The notes beneath the pieces are model-generated. The model was not told where the DNA came from and did no database searches. It saw only the letters and a list, made by a program, of their open reading frames with translations. A DNA stretch of 64,000 nucleotides, taken from NCBI GenBank assembly GCA_012064415.1, contig SSNU01000128.1, positions 108,459-172,458 on the forward strand, in the 5' to 3' direction. Shown here one piece after another: positions 33,117 through 47,200 of this stretch. Both the position numbers and the translations under genes were made by a program. Every line of letters starts with the position of its first letter. Position 1 is the first letter of the stretch. The stretch comes from Gyrodactylus bullatarudis. Lineage: Eukaryota; Platyhelminthes; Monogenea; Gyrodactylidea; Gyrodactylidae.

Positions 33117-34731
33117 TCTTTAATTCGATATGGAAAAGTCACACACTTTGCCTCAGAGATAACACTCAGCATGTGTATCAGGCATAGACGCGTTTCGTCC
33201 TTAATGATATTTAAATTCTACCGTAGCCGAGAATCGAACTTATCCGTAGACATCAAAATAAAATTTTTAAATTAATACTAAGCTTATTCCGTTGCTAACT
33301 CCTTCAACACTTTTGTCAATCAATGACCATTATTAGTGAATTTTCAAAACATAATATCTAAATCTTATATTGTTTTGTAACGTAATAAGAGTAAAATTTC
33401 TCCATACTCATTTTATCAAAATATTTTTCTACAAAAGGTCTTGCTTTCTTTTTTGTATGTACTATTTCAATTATTTATGTAACAGAAAAAATCAAACAGA
33501 AACCTGAAAATTCTCAGAATAACAAAGTTCTTTAGTCAGTAGCCAGACCATCTCTTTGATATTAAAACACTTTGCTATTAAAACTTTGGCTCTATTAAGT
33601 CACTAAATTGGAAATAAGACAATTCGGAATATTTTCCACCATTGAATAACTTTTACAGTAGGGCATTTCAAAATTATCAAAGATGAATTCCTGAAATCTA
33701 CTCCTAATGGCCATCATCTAAACATGCTTGTTGATAAAGGTTTCGAGGTGATGCTGGTAAATGAATCTCACTGTTTGGAAATTGGCTGCCCTCATCTGAC
33801 ACAGAAATCTACCTAACGTTTTCAATGGCTCTACAATAGCTACCATTGAATAGCACTTAATAGGAAATGTATTGCACTCAGGTTTTTGATTGATTCTCAT
33901 TGGCTAACGCAAAACTCCCCCCTAAATGGAGTTTTTCGCGGTACCCGAAGTGAAGTGTTACCGATTTTTCAATTTCAAGAACTTGGTCCAAATCTAAATG
34001 GAAAGATGAAGTATTGACAACCCTGTTCAAGGGTAGCATTGAATTCTGGTCAAAAGGAAAAGTAATCAGTAAGCAATTCGGCAGTGTTTCGTAATTTCAA
34101 TCAAATTCCAATGAATCACACGAGAATTTGTGTACAGACGAAAAAGGTAGTAATACTAGGCATGCAACTCTGGAAGAAATGAATGTGCATTGGCTTTATT
34201 GATCTCAACGTGCGAAAATCAACCAAATTTGCTTGATAGAGGATTTTTTCATTATAATTCTCATGTTGTTATAATAACATCTAGGTAATTGACAATAATT
34301 TTCATGTTGACTTTTCTTTGTTCTTTCCTCAAGGAATAGAGATTTCTTGATAGACATTGATAAGTTAAAGAGAGCATCGTAATAAGGGGATAACATTCCA
34401 AGAATCACAAGATCTTTTGATAAATCACAAAACTACTATTAAGTAGATATGATATAAAATGACTAAATGAAATGTTTATTCTGCCTTATTAGTATTATAA
34501 TTCCAACTGCTGAGTTTTTTTTTTCAGCGATTGAAATCAACTCCGATATTACTCTCTTAGATAATGAAATATTTCGGTAAGTAACTAGCATAATAGAGAA
34601 GATTGAAAAGCACCTCAACTCTTTAATCGATATTTATGTCTAAATACTTGAATTGGTTGACTGATCCCAAAAAACAGAAAGTGTTTCTCTCACAAATAGG
34701 CTTCTGCTTATTCTTTTTTTTTCTCATTTAG
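33117..34731. other. Gene-free stretch with SINE/ribozyme relic and repeat pieces
   Basis: Apart from the SINE relic at 33150-33260, the segment 33605-33710 is a diverged copy of 41191-41291 (shared ATTCGGAATATTTT, GAATAACTTTTAC and GAATTCCTGAAATCTACTCC). A candidate exon at 34528-34575, after a polypyrimidine tract and CAG, reads IEINSDITLLDNEIF and ends at GTAAGT, but it does not connect in phase with the ATG at 34732. Confidence 0.4.
33150..33260 (-). repeat. tRNA-promoter SINE with half a hammerhead
   Basis: On the minus strand GTTCGATTCTC (33239-33229) matches a Pol III box B. About 30 nt on, CATTAAGGACGAAACGCGTC is the 3' half of a hammerhead: stem II right strand, GAAA and the short ACGCGT stem III with GTC cleavage triplet. 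The CTGANGA half is missing. Schistosome Sm-alpha-type repeats combine exactly these parts (box A/B promoter plus hammerhead). This is a relic of a similar element. Confidence 0.5.
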
Positions 34732-36003
34732 ATGAGTTTCGACTTGAATTTGCAAATCCTTCATTCAGAAATCCACACCGTTAACAGATATTATGAGAAT
34801 GATGACATTTGGGATTTCCAGGGCTATCCAAACCATCAGTACCTCATTGGTTCCTTGAGTAATGCCAATTCTATTGAATTGCTCCAGGAATCTGATGATT
34901 CAATGGTTCCATTTGATGAAGAACTCTTCAATGATAACTGTACGCTAGACACTTTCTATCTAAAATACAATACAGACATAAAGTAGTCAATTTTCTCATG
35001 ATAACTGAATTACAGACTTGTTCTAAACTACATGGAAAACATTTTGCTGGAAGATTTCAAACATTTCCACACGCAAGAGGGACTAGTGAATAGATATCGA
35101 AAGTTATTTTTTCTCTCCTGGCTAGCAACATACCAGAAAAGTTATGCCACAAGAATTCTTGCATTCAAGGGATTAAATTCAATCATCTACTATCTGAATC
35201 ATCTTATTGATGGTAAAGATTTCACAAGGACCATCAGAATTAACTACGAGAGACTCTTGCTAAAGCAGACAACCTTTTCCGAACTGGAATATATCATCTC
35301 TGGGCTGAGTCTCTTTAACGAGAGGAAAATCCGGCTACATTCCTATATAGTGACAATCCTGAAAGCATTCCTTTTGGTAGAGGGTGTCAATTTTACCGCA
35401 ACTAAATTGATTTTTGATACAGTCAGTAATGATCCTGATAGTTTGGTGAAAATTTTGAAAATTACCGACATTAGCTATTTTATCAAGTGTGACTTTATCT
35501 TTTATTATCTAAACAACACTGATGATTTGAGCATTTTTGCTGAGGAGATTGAGAATTTCTACCATTTCAAGTTGAATGAAAACTTTAATAATGGCCGGAT
35601 TATTATTTTACTCATCAAGATATTGAAAATTCTTCCGAGACACTCGAATGAACTTAGGAAGTTGATAGATTATGTAAAATACAAGATAATTTCCATGACA
35701 AATAACTTTCAGAGTTTATTCTTTGACCGAGAGAATTTGACAGAGTTATTCGATTTAATTTTGACAAGATCTGGATCCGTTAGCAAGAATGACCTCACCA
35801 TTATAATACAATATATGATAGTTACATTGTTCAACTTTCCCTACACATCAATTGGTCGAATAATGGATTTAAAGACAAGTACCCTTATATTGAGCTCAGA
35901 TTTCCTAGATGAAACAAACAGACTAATGAAGTTATTCGGCCTTGAATTGTTAACCCAAGATTTACTAAGGGATGCTGAGCAATACTGTCTGCTAATTTAT
36001 TAG
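34732..36003 (+). CDS. Helical protein of unknown function
   Basis: Two exons, 34732-34982 and 35016-36003, flank a 33-nt intron with GT/AG ends. The splice turns AA plus A into Lys and keeps frame, giving 412 residues. Residues 1-84 are acidic (DDIWDF, QESDDSMVPFDEEL). The rest is almost entirely amphipathic helix with Leu/Ile-rich repeats (LVNRYRKLFFLSW, ILAFKGLNSIIYYLNHLI, IIILLIKILKILP), suggesting an armadillo/HEAT-like fold. There is no signal peptide. Formin FH3-like or other ARM proteins come to mind, but no specific motif supports this. The ATG directly follows a TTTAG, so it may be the start of an internal exon. The neighbouring myosin-tail gene begins 570 bp downstream on the same strand. 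Confidence 0.7.
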
Positions 36004-36573
36004 ACATCAGTGAAATTGTTTTCAGTCATTTCAAGTTTTAGTTTTTTTAATTTTTATTGATAATTTTCTTATGAAGATCGATAATAAAGAATTTCAAATT
36101 TTGACGCTTAATCATTACTCAATATATAAATTTTAACTTTTCTCTAACCCTGATTGGATGAAGGAACGTTGAGAATGGAATAGTTGAGAAATTTTTATTT
36201 CAATTAATAGCATAATAATATATCTATGCGGTGACTCTTTATTTCTTCTCATTTCGTGTCAATTTCACCTTTGGATAGATATAAATGGTGAGATTTTTGT
36301 TAAATTTCTTGAATAAAATTAATAAATTAAAATCTAAAATTGATGAAATTTTTTCTATCTGATGCAAAAGATTCGAGAGTAAAGAACTCTGCTCTAATTG
36401 GTTGTTTTACATTGACCAATGAAATTTTATGTGTTATTCTTATTCAGAAGTCTCAAAGAAATATCTCTAATTTGAATAAGAGTATACAAACTATTTATCT
36501 AGTAAGAAATTTATAGAATTCGGAATTATTTAAATGCTAAAGATTCAAGTGAAAACCTAGAGATAGTTGATAA
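36004..36573. other. Intergenic region before the myosin-tail gene
   Basis: 570 bp with no supported coding. AATAAAG near 36086 is a plausible poly(A) signal for the upstream gene. CCAAT (36415) and TTTAAATG (36529) are the only promoter-like strings before the ATG at 36574. Confidence 0.35.
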
Positions 36574-37332
36574 ATGTCTCGAAATTTAATGGCAATTAGA
36601 TTGCCGGAAATCTCTCAAGATGTCAAACAATACAGAGATTCAATAAACGATGATTCCAACCTAACAAAGTCTCCACCATCCAATGATGATGACGATGAAA
36701 GTCTCATTGACTCCCCCAAATTCAACAACATGTGGATTATGCCTCATGATGAAGTTATCGAATCTCATGATCGACTCAGTAGAAATGAACATGGAGAATT
36801 TAGAAAAGAGACGCCTGGCGGAATATTTTTCATAAAATCTCAGCAGACCAAACGTACTAACAACCAGGATATTATACAACGTGTCGCTTCGCCGACCCTC
36901 ATAACCTATAAGAATTCTGAGAAATTCTCAAACAACTCTAGTAGACTAAGTCAGAACACTAACAATATTCGAGTAGGTTTTCTTGGTTCTCTCATTTTTT
37001 TATCGATTTGAGAATAAAATTTTGTTAATATCAGACAACATGTAATTTAATCACAACTCATATATTTACACGTATATATTTTTCATATCTAAGGAATCTG
37101 AAGTGAGTAATTAAAAAATAAAAGTTCAAATCTAATCATTTTTTCACTCTTCTTCTTACATTGTACATCTCTCTAACCCATTACTGTACTGTATTATCGA
37201 TAATAATACTTTTTATCATCTCATGTATGAACAAATTATAATCTTTAACAATTTTTTATTGCATAAATAAAGGTAGAAGAGTCGGAAGACGACAGTTATG
37301 ATGAACTCACTCAGGAAAATAATAATCATCTG
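36574..37332 (+). CDS. Candidate first exons of the myosin-tail gene (acidic N-terminus)
   Basis: Exon 36574-36972 (133 codons from ATG) and exon 37273-37332 (20 codons) are bounded by GT/AG sites and both keep phase 0, as does the next firm exon at 38229. The peptide is polar and acidic (SNDDDDESLIDSP, VEESEDDSYDEL) and probably disordered, with no myosin motor motifs. If joined as phases suggest, the protein would run from this acidic region straight into the myosin neck. The link to 38229 rests on phase and proximity only, so these could also be a separate small gene. Confidence 0.5.
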
Positions 37333-38228
37333 GTAAACACGATAATAATAATGCTGAAAGATATTTTTTGGGGAGGCAAGCCTAATCTGTTTTTCATTTG
37401 CATAGATGCCTTTTTCATTTTGAATTATTCTCGCAATCACCTATACTACTATCACTTTCTTAGTACCAGGTTTTAGTATGCATCAGAGTATACCTTTTCA
37501 TGAGTTATTGAGTTATTATTGAACAAGATCAAGATATGAATACGTTGTTTTGCACATAATCGTTTTTCTAACACTATAGAGCATACTACACTGCATAATA
37601 TCTTTCTTTTTACACAATAGATTTTTTATTTCAATCTTTTAACAGTACTCGTTCGTGATTTTTGATAAGAATTTTATAAAAGCATCCCTTATAAAAACAA
37701 TAATGCCTATAAAAGGTTTTATGTAGTCTTTTTAGATCATTTAGAAAATCAGGTTTTACGACAAACGCCACAAAGTTTAAAAGGCTTAATCTCAGAACAA
37801 TGCTTACTATTTTAACGAAAAGCTCAATTTGCAATCCCCACAGCTGGTGGTATGAGGCTAACATTTTGTTGTTCTCAGTAAAAACCGAAGATGACTATTT
37901 AACTCTATTTTGCAATAATTTCAACCCAAAAAATTACACAGCGTACTGGAAATTTGAGCTACCAATAAATTTTCGAGCGCTTTCTATATACATTTGAATA
38001 AAAAATTCCCTTAGAATTTTCATAATTTGAAAACAGTCAATAAAATTTATGAAATGGACTGTTGTTGCAAAAATATGATATCCTTATTTGATTAATTTAT
38101 TTTGAGACTCAAGTATCTTTTGGCCATTTAGCTTCCTTTAAAAATTCTCTAACAAATTTCAGCGTTTCATAATCAAAATTTTATTATAAGCCAGAAAAAA
38201 GGATGATTATTAAACCTTGATTCGTTAG

Positions 38229-41200
38229 GTTTACTTTCGATATGATGCCAATAATTCGAGAAAGCCTTGTGATTTCAACTCAAGGCCAGATTTAGTTGTT
38301 GGCCTACAAACTTATTGCAAGAGGCATCTTGCAAAGCGTAAGGTTGCCAGACGACAAGCTCAAGATGAAGCAATACTCATAATTCAAACAAATATTGATA
38401 TTTACATGAATCCTTGGATTAAACTTTATCGGACTTTAAGACCGTTATTGAAGTTTCACAAATCAGATCGATACGTTGACCAGCTGAAAGGAAAAATTGC
38501 CATTTTAAAAGAGACTATAAAGGCATTGAAGATGGAAAATTCATTGTTTACAGAAAAATTAAATGGAATTACTCAACAGGTGAGTTGTTAACAGAAATTA
38601 TTTTAAAAAGTAACTTGAAATTTTTAATGCTTTGAGGTATATCAACTGTCAACTTTCCAACTGTAGATTTGGTGGATGGTCAAGACTAACTTTTTAAAGT
38701 TTTATATTACGTCTCATATAATTATATCTCATGTGGTTAAACACGTGGACTTATGCTTAAAGGAATAGTTCTCTCAGATGGGTTCATTTTTTCAAAGCTG
38801 AGAAAATTTGAGTTAATGCTCGATGATTAATCTTTATTCTTATTGAGAAATCAAGAAAGCTTTTCTAAAAGTTTGAATAGGGTTAAATGATCAGTGATCA
38901 TGAAACATGTCATGAGTCGCTGAAGTTGTCGATGACTATGGGAGGACTTGGAAATTCAGTATCTTTTTAATTCAAAAAGCTCCATAGAATTTTAAGCTCA
39001 GATTTCAGTCATTTAGTCAATGAGTTTTCAAAAGAACCATAAGTGGTGTTATTACCAAAAGAAATTTATTAAAAATAGTGTTCATTAGGGTAGGTTCAAA
39101 TTCTTAACCTCATATTAGTACTAGGAGAAAAAAAATAAATGTCCATAATCACGAATTTAGGTGATTGGCCTAACAAAATTTAGAGAATAACAATTACTGA
39201 TAGTTGTGTCCTATTTAAAGTATACTAGAGCTCTAAACTATCGGTAAGAAATATCGACTTGAGTTCAAGATCCGGATTCGAATCCTGACTATTTAATGCT
39301 GATGAGCGTCATTTACAGACGAAAATGATATTTTTCATCATTCAATGTGATGATTTTCTCGAGTCAAAATGAAAGGGTAAAGGGGGGGGGGTTAACATGT
39401 TTCAATGTAAATTTTTAAGGTCACTTATAGAATGAAATTCAATTGGTTAAAAATCAGGGGGTACTCTCTTCATTGAGTAATTCTTGTTGTACGTATCCAG
39501 TACTGTTTATTCATTACAAAATGCCCAAGCACGACGAAAAAATAAGGAAAAAAATTTTAGATCTCTATGAAAATTATGGTAATTGGCAGGAATTGGCAAA
39601 ATTATGCAATATTCCTTATTCGACAGCTTATCGATGGGTTAAGAGTGGTCGTGATTATAATCTTCCAAGAGGAGGAAGAAATAATATTAAAAAATCGGAA
39701 GAAAAAGTTCAAAGCATTGTAAACTTCGTGGAAAATAATCCTTGAGTGACATTGAAAGACTGCTGTGATCATTATCAAAGAGTTTTCAACCAATCAATAG
39801 CTGTATCAACAATTCAAAACTGGTTGAATGGACAATGTTTTTCTTTAAAGAACTTACAGCATGTTCCTATGAACGTAAATTCAGAAGAAAATAAAGATAA
39901 ACGACATGAATACTTAACAATATACTTTGAGCACAGAGTAGAAGGAAGAAACATGCTGTTTTTGGATGAAACAAACTTCAATCTGTACTGTTCAAGAACA
40001 AAAGGAAATTCAAAAATAGGTGAAAAGTGTCAAATTACTAATACGAATTCGAAAGGGAAAAATTTACATTGTATTGGAGTAATCCCAGAGATTGGTTAAC
40101 TTCCAAATAAAAAGAGGCAGTTTCACTAAAGAAATTTTTCGTGAATATCTTATTCAGTTAAAAGAACTATGTCAAAATGATGGCTTGTTTCCTTGCACAC
40201 TTATAATCGATAATGCACCCTGTCATTCAGCATGTGAAGAAGGGATTCAAGATGATAATTTCAAAATTCTCAGGCTGGCTTCTTATCTGATAAATCCCAT
40301 AGAGCGTATTTAAGAGTAAAGTTAAGAAAATTTTGGATGCCAGAAGGGAAGAAATTATTGAATATTCGAAAAAATAGAGGGGACATTCCTAAGACTGAAT
40401 TCAACATACGTATCTTAGAAGTAGCAGCTGAAAATGCTATAAGAGAAATATCACCATACTCAATTGCTGAATGCACGAGGCATATTGAAAAATATTTTCC
40501 CTCAGTAATGAATAAGCAAGATTTACTTGAATAAAATCTCTCATTTTGAATGAAAAAAAATATTTTTTGAATTGGATTTTCTCTTAATTGTTACAAATAA
40601 TCAAAGTCCGAGATACCATTAATTATACATGTGAATATACTATTTGTACTTAACCTTCAATGAAGGTCCCTCATACAATAACATTATGTCTTTTGTACAT
40701 AATTGCATACTCTCACTTTGATACGAAAGTTTTTTCTTTTTGGTTGAAGAAATCTCTCATTTTCGTCTGTAAAAGGTATAGATCTGCCATAATGTTACCT
40801 ATTTCAATCTCCTATGTTTGTCTTTCTTATTCACTAAACAGTTACCATACTCTACTAGAAATTTTCATCTATAAATACGCTGTAATTATTGCTAAATCCG
40901 TCTACTAACTAAAAATTTATTGAATTTTGATCACTGAAGATGATTTTCAAGCCTAGTATCAAAAAATTAAATTCTACAAGCCTGATTATATTGAAAGACA
41001 AAATTTTACGAATTTACTTTGAAGATTATTTATAGTAGAATCTCCTATTTTCAGCCTGGGCCAGAGTCTAATTCAGTTTCTTGAAATGATTCTAATGGTG
41101 TATAAAACATATCTATATCTAAATCTTATATTTACTTGTGAAATAATATAAGTCACTACTTTGAAAATAATTTTTTTCAAAAATTCTAACACAATTCGGA

Positions 41201-44200
41201 ATATTTTTGAATATTTCGGAATTTGAATAACTTTTACGGTGGGGCATTTAAAAATTACCAAAATTGAATTCCTGAAATCTACTCCTAATGTATAGTGATA
41301 AGGAATCTATTGAATAATAACTGATAATAATGACAAGGGTCGAGTGTGATCTATGTTAAAAGATGTCAAGAACTCTAACTGATAACTTTTCTATTCAGCT
41401 TATGCGTGCTAATGGCTCCAGTAGTGAGAGACAAATCATACAAAAAAATCTCAATGAAGTGAGTTGTACAATGAAAGAATATAGTAGAATTAACATTTTC
41501 CAAAGATTTAGTTCTCTCGTTATTAAGGTTACATGCAAACATCAGATTGATTACTTTCATTTCTAGTTGAAGAGATTAATTTGCATCTCTTCTTTGTGTC
41601 TTTTTTTGAAAAGCGAATGAAAATAAATTTTCAGATTATCATTTCTTTATTTCTCAAGGACTCGATAAGAATAATTAATCGTGTATGTTGCAAATGATTC
41701 TTGAATTTCATAAAATTCATAAAAAATGTTACAGGTTGAGTTTATACAAATTCAGTATTTGCATTAAAAGATTTCTTCTCTGCCAAGAGTTGAATGGGAT
41801 TTGGCCCTCTTACATCTCCATGTTTCAGAGATAGAATGTCTTTCATGTTTTACACTCATCATAGATTTAAGTTTTATTAATAAAGATCATGTCCAAAGTA
41901 TAGATTAAAAATACCTTTCCTTCGTCTTTCTACTATCACTATAGTAGTCAGTAACAGACAAGTAATCAGGCAGCTTATGACCACAGATTCATATTTGCTA
42001 GTTAAATTTAGTTAAGGAAGTGTTGAATAGACCTACATATTTTGCATAACTACTGTAATATAAAGCTAGTTGAAATCCAAAAAATTACTTAATTTTGTTC
42101 CAATCCAATTTTTTTTGGACATATATTGGCATGCAAATGACTGATGAGTATGCCTGAAATACAACGCTTATCTCATACTAAATCAGGCATCGCCTTTATT
42201 TTACCTCGCTCTATGCCAGACAGCATAGCCAAAGTCAAAGCTGATATTGAAAAAACATTCCAAAAAATCTTCTACATATTCGAATTTTTAATGAAAAATC
42301 GTGGTTTTCGTAAAAATCACAGATTCCCAACTTCATATCAATTAGTTTTATCTGTTTTCACAAAATGATAGAAAAACTTTTTATTCCTCAGTGTCATCTT
42401 CTCAGCCTCTCTTCGTTTCTCGTAAATCGTTCCATCATCTGTGTAATTATAGTTGACTATATTTTATGTAAAAAACTAAATAAAATTTAAACTCAACCTG
42501 TAACATTTCGAGTTTATACGCTGCTTTTTAGCTAATTCCACAATTCCCACTGATAATCACGAAAATTTTGTTTAATTAGATGTTCTCCAATTATTTTAAC
42601 GTCAAGCTTCGTATACAATACATTCCCTTTCCCAAATTTGCTATTCTTTTTTTTCTATGTTTCTGTTAAACCTTTTTGTGTAACAAATCTCTTGATCTTT
42701 GTTGATTATATGTTTACGTGTTATTTTTTAGCTAATTTAATCTAACAATTCGCAGACTTTTCACTCTTCTCTAAATCCAAAGCTAGATTAAAGCTTACAT
42801 AACAGCGAGAGGGTAAATTTGGAAATCAATTGTAAATCCATTTACTTGGAGAGTTAAGTTACTTTGAAGCTCTATTGATTGTTATTGTTCAAGTTATTTT
42901 TAATAATTTCAATTCCAAAATCATAAATGAAAAGTCAGCTCTAAATATGATCCGAGATTAGTAAAATTTTCAGATTATAAAAGAAGGACCAATTAATTGC
43001 TATTTTTCCCTTTAGTTGAACCAAGAAATTCTCTCCAATGCTAATTGTTTTGGGAGTATTTTGGAGAGGAAGAATCGTAAACTAGATGAGATCTGCTTAA
43101 ATGATTTCCCATCCTTTGGGATCAATGATGACAGTGAAAATGAATTGAACTTGGAGGAGAATACGTTCGCTAGTGAAAGTGAAACCTGTTCCATTTCTCA
43201 AGAGGTGGCTGCTGATAGTGGAATTATGCTAAGGAAGAAAAAGTGTAACTCCACAGTCCAATATCCGTTTAGTTCCCCAGTACAGAAAGATGTTAGATCA
43301 GGTGAGATAAAGCTCCGGAAATGAGTCTTTGAACAGATATAAATCTTGATAGCTAGTTTGAGTTTACTTTCTTTAAATGAATTGTTTTGAATTAGAAAGA
43401 GAAAAAAACATGCTTTCCACTTAATATAGAAAGGAAAATTCGATTTGAGTAGCTAAGAAAGAATACCAAAATTTCATTAATATAAGAATACCGACAGGCC
43501 CAAAGTTAAAATTATACATAAAATGTAAGTGAAAGATTTTTAAAGTGGTGAAGAGTTTGTTCTCATTATCAGAGGTCAGAGTAAACTCCTGAATCAAAAT
43601 TATATTACATTTTACCTTTAATGTCATCTTCATAGTAGTTTTGGTTTTATGCAGTTCATTTTTGGTGTGCAAGATTTGATCACTCTAAACAAATATAATA
43701 TTTATTCCAAATAAAAACTTTTGCTCAACTAAGTCGTTAAATTTGTGTTTCAGGTGATGCATACTTTTATTGAAACTAATTGTATATATTCTTCTCATTA
43801 ACCAAAATATTGGAAACCAAGAGTAATATGGATCAATAGATTACTCTTTTGATTCTGAATACATTGTACATTGTTTCTAATTTGAGTATTATTCAGTGAG
43901 ATAATCAAAGTTTTCAACAATTTAATCAGCATAATATTACAAACATAATTTACGAATACTTCATTTCAGCGTCCCTTGGCAAAGCTAGGGATGATGCCGA
44001 ATTTTATAGAATGCAAGTCGAATTACTCCGAGAAGAGGCCGAATGTCAACATCAATCTGCCAACACTCATTATGAAGAAAAAGTAAGATAAAAACTATGA
44101 ACCAAAGACTGAAAATTTTGCAATTTTATCATAATCTCTGTATTAATAAAATCACGGAACTTTGAGCTAGAAATTTTTATTGATTTGAAAGTGGGAGGCT

Positions 44201-47200
44201 TATCGAAAGTGTTTTTTCAGGATCACGATTAGACAAGAAAGCTGACTAGCACCGTCAAATTATCGACGGTTTCTTCATTTTTTAGAGATTTTGAATTATC
44301 GAAACCCGTCATTTTGAAATGATCTTGGATCACCCTAATTATTAATTTCCAAGCAGTAAAAATGATCGAAAAATAGAAAGTAGACTTTTGCACGTGAATG
44401 GAGTGTTTTTTCAAAAAAATGAATAAGAGTAATTATTTTCTTTGTGTAATGATAATCATGAAAAATAACGTTTGATTCCTCTCATACCTTGAAATCAACA
44501 AAAATTTTCAACTCAAAGTTTAAAAAAATTTTAAAAATCGCGCCATCTCGAATTTTAAAATGTCTCTAAAATTTTCCAATAAAAACATTTTTTCTAAAAT
44601 CAGTAAAATAGTATATTTTGAATCAGTTACCAAAAAATCCTTTAAAAATTTCGATACTTTGATGAAAAACTGAGATTTTTGTAAAATTCATGAATTTCCA
44701 AATTCATCGGGAACAGCTGTAGATTACCAACTTTACATGAATTTGCTTTATTCTCGGTTTCATTAAATTATTCACTTACATTTCTAACAAATAAAGTTGA
44801 TGATAAACTTCAAGAATTTTAAACTTATTTATTTTATCTCAAGATTATCGTCCTCTCACAACGAATCGAACAATTGCAAAATCAATTAACAGAAGAAATC
44901 AATAAAAATTATAAACTCAAAAAGGATCTAGATGAATCACTCCATGTAAGAATTTTACACAGTCCTGTATTTCTCTTTCAATGACTTCTCTCTTATGTTC
45001 TGATTCTCTAATATTCAGTATTCGATAATCTATCTATGGAATGAGCATTTTCTCTCTCTTGAATGTCCGTACTGGAAATGAATTTCTTTTCTTTCAGTTG
45101 CTACACGAAAGTAAATTATGCGAAAACTCTCTAAAGAGCATTGTTGACAAATTATGCAAGCAACTCGAAGAATACAGAGATATACAACCAAGAGATTATT
45201 CAGAAAGTCGTGAAGGCAAAGAAATCATTGATAAAGTAAGTTTGACACTTTTTATTCTTCTTTAGCTACAGGTTTATGGACAAGGTTTCATCTAGATTAT
45301 AGCAAGGTCATCAAAGATTTTATATTTCCTACTTAATCCACCTTTTAAATAGATTGTTGTTTTAATGAGTTCTAGAGGATTAGTAAAACAATCCCTAATA
45401 AGTTTCATCAGTTAGGGATTCTTTTAACATAGGAAAATCCAAAATTTTTACAATCCTTATTTTCAAACTAATTTTTAAGTAAAATAAACATAACATAAAA
45501 AACTGTTTCTCATATAAGAATTAGAATAGACACCTCAAGTTTCAAGTTTCTTACTGGTAAAGTAAATACAGTATTGACACTATAACTGGTCGTCTAAAAA
45601 CTATTTTAAAGAAAAACTTCTAATGAATAGTGCAGCACCTATACTTACAAAGGTTGTGGCATACTGACGAGTCCAAAAGAGGACGAAACGTGCGTATATG
45701 TCTACCATTTATGTATACTTAGATTATTTCTAAATGCTATGTGAGTTTCTTTCGTACCAGTCTCGGTGGGATCCATTAGTAAGGTGTAACATTCAGCGAC
45801 ATGGGCTAATCCATTACCAAATAAGACGTTCCTGTGGGATATTTTATCTAAGCACCTAGAAAAACTTCTACTCCCAAATTCGAATGTTTTTTCTAATGCT
45901 GATCCAACGCATCATTATTTTATCACTTAAAATATCAACAAATCTTTTGAGATCAAAAATTGAAAAAGTTAAAGAAAAATTTTCCTTCTAAATGGCATTA
46001 TTAGATTTGGATGAAAACGCCTGTAATATTTCGAATATTTTTACTAATTTTGATCTCAAATTTTAGTATCCTCAGGCACCGTAGAAATTTTAGATTTATT
46101 AAACTTGCTAAAGACAATGTTCAAAGTTTATGGAATATTCAAATAAATCAAAGAGTCCTGAGAAATAAAAATGTTAAAATTAAAAGACCTTTAAACAATG
46201 CCTTAAAGTCCCTTTATTTTTTTGATAGACTTCCATCTTTATTTAACGAAATCTCTCGCAAAAATATTGCATTTACTAAAAAAGATTTATATAACTACCT
46301 GGAGAACTTTTGATACATATATATATTTTTTTCTTTTTTGATACAATATGACAATAAATTTATTTATTAAATTTATTTATCTAATCGCTCATATCTCCAA
46401 TATCAACAGGAGATTCGAGCTCAAAATCTGGCACATTTTCGCCATTGAATAATTGTTATAGTGGATTTTTTTGTCAGATTTATGATTCCCTATATCCTCT
46501 GATTCAAGAAATACTTGTCTTACTGACAATCGAGAGAAAAATATCGAGTTTTTTTTTTGTAAAAGTAGTGATTTCTCATCAAGTAGCTTTAAAAGAGTAT
46601 TTTATTCGTCATGATGTAATTGATACTATTATCTCGTTTTATACAAGAGAAGAAGCTAATATTCTATAGAGAAAATGATTATTTTTTTCTGAAATAGGAT
46701 ACATATCAAAAGCTGATTTATTGCAAAGAATATATTGAGAATCTTCGAAACTACTACAAATCAAATCCGAAAGCCTTGCAGAATACGATCCTTGAACCAG
46801 GGGCCCCCTATGATATTTTTGAAGATTGGTAAGTAAAGATTCTATGCTTTTATCCTTGATAAAATATATGCTAAAGGATATGCTCTGATTTCTTAAACTT
46901 GATCTAGATATTTTCTTGTTATATTTTTTCAAGATTAATTGCAGGTTGAAAAATATTTGGATTATCAACTTCTCTTGGTTAACATGAATTTTCTCATGTA
47001 GTGATGCTGTAGAAACTTTTAACAAAAACCCATTGAGTTTAAGACCGGTTTCAACTAATTGCACATTGGATTTACTTCCAACTGTCTTTTGATTGGAGTT
47101 GGCTGAAAATCTTTTAGCAAACTAGCAAAAAACAGAATAAATTCTATTTTTCTTAAAATCGTTAATTTTTCTTCAAGCCAAACACCGACTTGAGATATTC

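Larger units (their letters stand above)
38580..41398. other. First large intron of the myosin-tail gene
   Basis: 2.8 kb between phase-0 exons. It contains the box B/hammerhead relic (39273-39345), a run of ten G at 39381-39390, the mariner relic (39521-40534) and a repeat copy at 41191-41291 shared with 33605-33710. No other coding is supported. Confidence 0.5.

Noticed and set aside
37640..37990. Open frame between 37332 and 38229 as a missing myosin motor exon
   Set aside because: Translations in all frames show no P-loop, switch or relay motifs and no splice-consistent connection to the neighbouring exons.
46011..46313. 100-codon frame in a myosin intron
   Set aside because: The C-terminal half vaguely resembles the tail of LINE ORF2, but the similarity is too weak to call and there is no start or RT block.
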